Source: Microbacterium telephonicum
GTDB lineage: Bacteria > Actinomycetota > Actinomycetes > Actinomycetales > Microbacteriaceae
Direction of reading: 5' to 3'
Assembly (NCBI RefSeq): GCF_003651225.1
Contig: NZ_RCDB01000002.1
Location: forward strand, 248,001 to 312,000
DNA: 64,000 nucleotides
The notes under the pieces were generated by a model that saw nothing but the letters and a program-made list of their open reading frames with translations, was not told where the DNA came from and ran no database searches. Made by a program: the position numbers and the translations under genes. How positions within the stretch are numbered: the stretch's first letter is position 1; each line of letters opens with the position of its first letter. Positions 62,518-64,000 of this stretch are shown piece by piece.

Positions 62518-63138
62518 ATGATCTCGTCATTGCGCGGCCGGGCGCTGCACCTCGACTCCGAGAGCGTGATCGTCGATGTCGGCGGGGTCGGCTTCGCCGT
62601 GGCCGTCACGCCGCAGGTGGCGCGCGAGTTCCACGTCGGCGACGAGATCGTGCTGCACACCACCCTCATCGTGCGCGAGGACGCCCTGTCCCTGTACGGA
62701 TTCCGGGGGCGCGAGGAGCTGTCGGTGTTCACGCTGCTGCTGAGCGTCTCGGGCGTCGGGCCGAAGTCCGCGCTCGGCGTGCTCGCCTCGCTCACCACCG
62801 GCCAGATCGCGGATGCCGTGGCCGCCGAAGACGACGCGCCGTTCCGGCGCGTGTCGGGCATCGGCCCGAAGACGGCCAAGCTGATCGTCGTGCAGCTCGC
62901 CGGCAAACTGACGGCGGTCGCACCGAACGCCTCGCCGGTGTCGGGGAGCGGATCCGGTGGCGCCCTCGCGCCACAGGTCGTGGCCGCGCTCGTGGCCCTC
63001 GGCTGGAACGAGCGGGTCTCGACCGAGGCCGTCACGGCCGTCGTCGCCGACGCGCCGGCATCCGCCACCGTCCCGGCGCTGCTGAAGCTCGCCCTCGGGC
63101 ACCTGGGCCCGGCCCGCACGGAGCCGCGCGGTGTCTGA
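62518..63138 (+). CDS. ruvA: Holliday junction branch-migration protein RuvA
   Basis: A 206-residue RuvA: N-terminal OB domain ([20 protein letters not shown]), tandem helix-hairpin-helix region ([20 protein letters not shown] and [20 protein letters not shown]) and a C-terminal RuvB-contact domain. It tetramerises on four-way junctions. The stop lies 8 bases into ruvB. Confidence 0.96.
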   Translation: MISSLRGRALHLDSESVIVDVGGVGFAVAVTPQVAREFHVGDEIVLHTTLIVREDALSLYGFRGREELSVFTLLLSVSGVGPKSALGVLASLTTGQIADAVAAEDDAPFRRVSGIGPKTAKLIVVQLAGKLTAVAPNASPVSGSGSGGALAPQVVAALVALGWNERVSTEAVTAVVADAPASATVPALLKLALGHLGPARTEPRGV

Positions 63139-64000
63139 GCCCGACTTCGCCCCCCGTGATCCGGGGCTCGCCGAAGACCAGACCGAGCTCGCCGTCGAGG
63201 GCGCCCTGCGCCCCACGTCGCTCGGCGAGTTCGTCGGCCAGCAGAAGGTGCGCGGTCAGCTGCAGCTGCTGCTGGACGCGGCCCGCATCCAGCAGCGACC
63301 GGCCGACCACATCCTGCTGTCGGGTCCGCCGGGGCTCGGCAAGACGACGCTCGCCATGATCGTCGCGCACGAGAGCGAGCGGCCGCTGCGCATGTCGAGC
63401 GGCCCCGCGATCCAGCACGCCGGCGACCTCGCGGCGCTGCTGTCGAGCCTCACCCCCGGCGAAGTGCTCTTCATCGACGAGATCCACCGCATGGCACGCT
63501 CCGCCGAGGAGATGCTCTACCTCGCGATGGAGGACTTCCGCATCGACATCATGGTCGGCAAGGGCGCGGGCGCCACGAGCATCCCGCTCGACCTCGCCCC
63601 CTTCACCCTCGTCGGCGCCACGACCCGTTCCGGCATGCTCCCGAACCCGCTGCGCGACCGCTTCGGGTTCACCGCCCACCTCGAGTACTACGAGCCCGAG
63701 GAGCTCGAACTCGTGATCGGCCGCTCGGCGGCGGTGCTCGACATCCAGTTGCCCGCCTACGCGCGCGCCGAGATCGCACGACGCTCCCGCGGCACGCCCC
63801 GCATCGCCAACCGCCTGCTGCGGCGCGTGCGCGACTACGTGATCGTCCACGGCGAGAGGGACGGCGCGCTGCCGCGCGCGACGACCGCCGATGTGAACGC
63901 CGCGCTCGACCTCTACGACGTCGACGCGATCGGACTCGACCGGCTCGACCGCGCCGTGCTCGACGCGCTCATCCGGCGGTTCCGCGGCGGCCCCGTGGGA
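63131..64000 (+). CDS. ruvB: Holliday junction branch-migration ATPase RuvB (3' end outside window)
   Basis: The first 290 residues of RuvB, open to the window edge. AAA+ motifs: Walker [20 protein letters not shown], Walker [20 protein letters not shown], sensor 1 [19 protein letters not shown] (includes the Arg finger region) and sensor 2 [17 protein letters not shown]. It drives branch migration with RuvA. GTG start, overlapping ruvA by 8 bases. The winged-helix C-terminus is mostly cut off. Confidence 0.96.
   Translation, partial: MSEPDFAPRDPGLAEDQTELAVEGALRPTSLGEFVGQQKVRGQLQLLLDAARIQQRPADHILLSGPPGLGKTTLAMIVAHESERPLRMSSGPAIQHAGDLAALLSSLTPGEVLFIDEIHRMARSAEEMLYLAMEDFRIDIMVGKGAGATSIPLDLAPFTLVGATTRSGMLPNPLRDRFGFTAHLEYYEPEELELVIGRSAAVLDIQLPAYARAEIARRSRGTPRIANRLLRRVRDYVIVHGERDGALPRATTADVNAALDLYDVDAIGLDRLDRAVLDALIRRFRGGPVG

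Overview
The window is very GC-rich, gene-dense DNA with a strong G/C bias at third codon positions, frequent GTG starts and many 4-base start/stop overlaps. The gene set points to an actinobacterium of the family Microbacteriaceae, most like Microbacterium: a C50-type carotenoid cluster, UPF0182, DUF3039, a LigD/Ku pair, a prfB-ftsE-ftsX-smpB block, and pdxS/pdxT next to yebC and ruvCAB. I see no transposase, integrase, prophage or CRISPR array. It reads as ordinary chromosome with a few accessory blocks.

Layout. 1-9.6 kb: a phosphotransferase (partial), NudC, a UvrD-type helicase, an orphan TOMM-cyclodehydratase-like protein, a DUF2342-type metallohydrolase, a PDZ/Lon-like protease and the UPF0182 membrane protein. 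9.7-15.8 kb: a tightly overlapping operon idi-idsA/crtE-crtB-crtI-crtYe-crtYf-crtEb, with a divergent MarR regulator and a palindrome that overlaps the operon's putative -10. 15.9-20.2 kb: initiator tRNA, a small membrane protein, a carbon-nitrogen hydrolase, an aminotransferase and an HtrA protease. 20.3-28.7 kb: envelope genes (three CDP-glycerol/teichoic-acid-type transferases, a GT2 glycosyltransferase and a LicC-like nucleotidyltransferase) around a maltokinase-like gene and two uncharacterised genes. 28.9-32.4 kb: an ABC exporter whose ATPase has a ~300-residue low-complexity N-terminus, then DUF3039. 32.4-37.0 kb: nicotinate phosphoribosyltransferase, then murI-rph-rdgB and a cation diffusion facilitator behind a repeated operator-like motif. 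37.0-41.4 kb: LigD and Ku (divergent), DedA, tRNA-Leu. 41.4-46.8 kb: a formate/nitrite-type channel and a compact Tad/Flp pilus locus. 46.8-51.9 kb: an MFS transporter, prfB, ftsE, ftsX, smpB. 51.9-57.2 kb: a palindromic repeat, an ACT-domain protein, an AlkD-like protein, an ArsB-like transporter, then thrS-HIT behind a possible threonine leader peptide. 57.2-64 kb: pdxY-pdxR divergent from pdxS-pdxT, then yebC, ruvC, ruvA and ruvB (cut by the window end).

Regulatory pattern. At least fourteen genes have a TAGGCT/TAGACT/TAAACT-like hexamer ending only 6-9 bases before the annotated start codon. This is the expected picture for leaderless transcripts, which are common in Actinomycetota. The most interesting regulatory candidates are the thrS leader, the paired boxes upstream of the cation diffusion facilitator, the tandem palindromes before smpB, and the CrtR-like operator. 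All functional statements rest on reading the sequence and on family knowledge; no database search was run.
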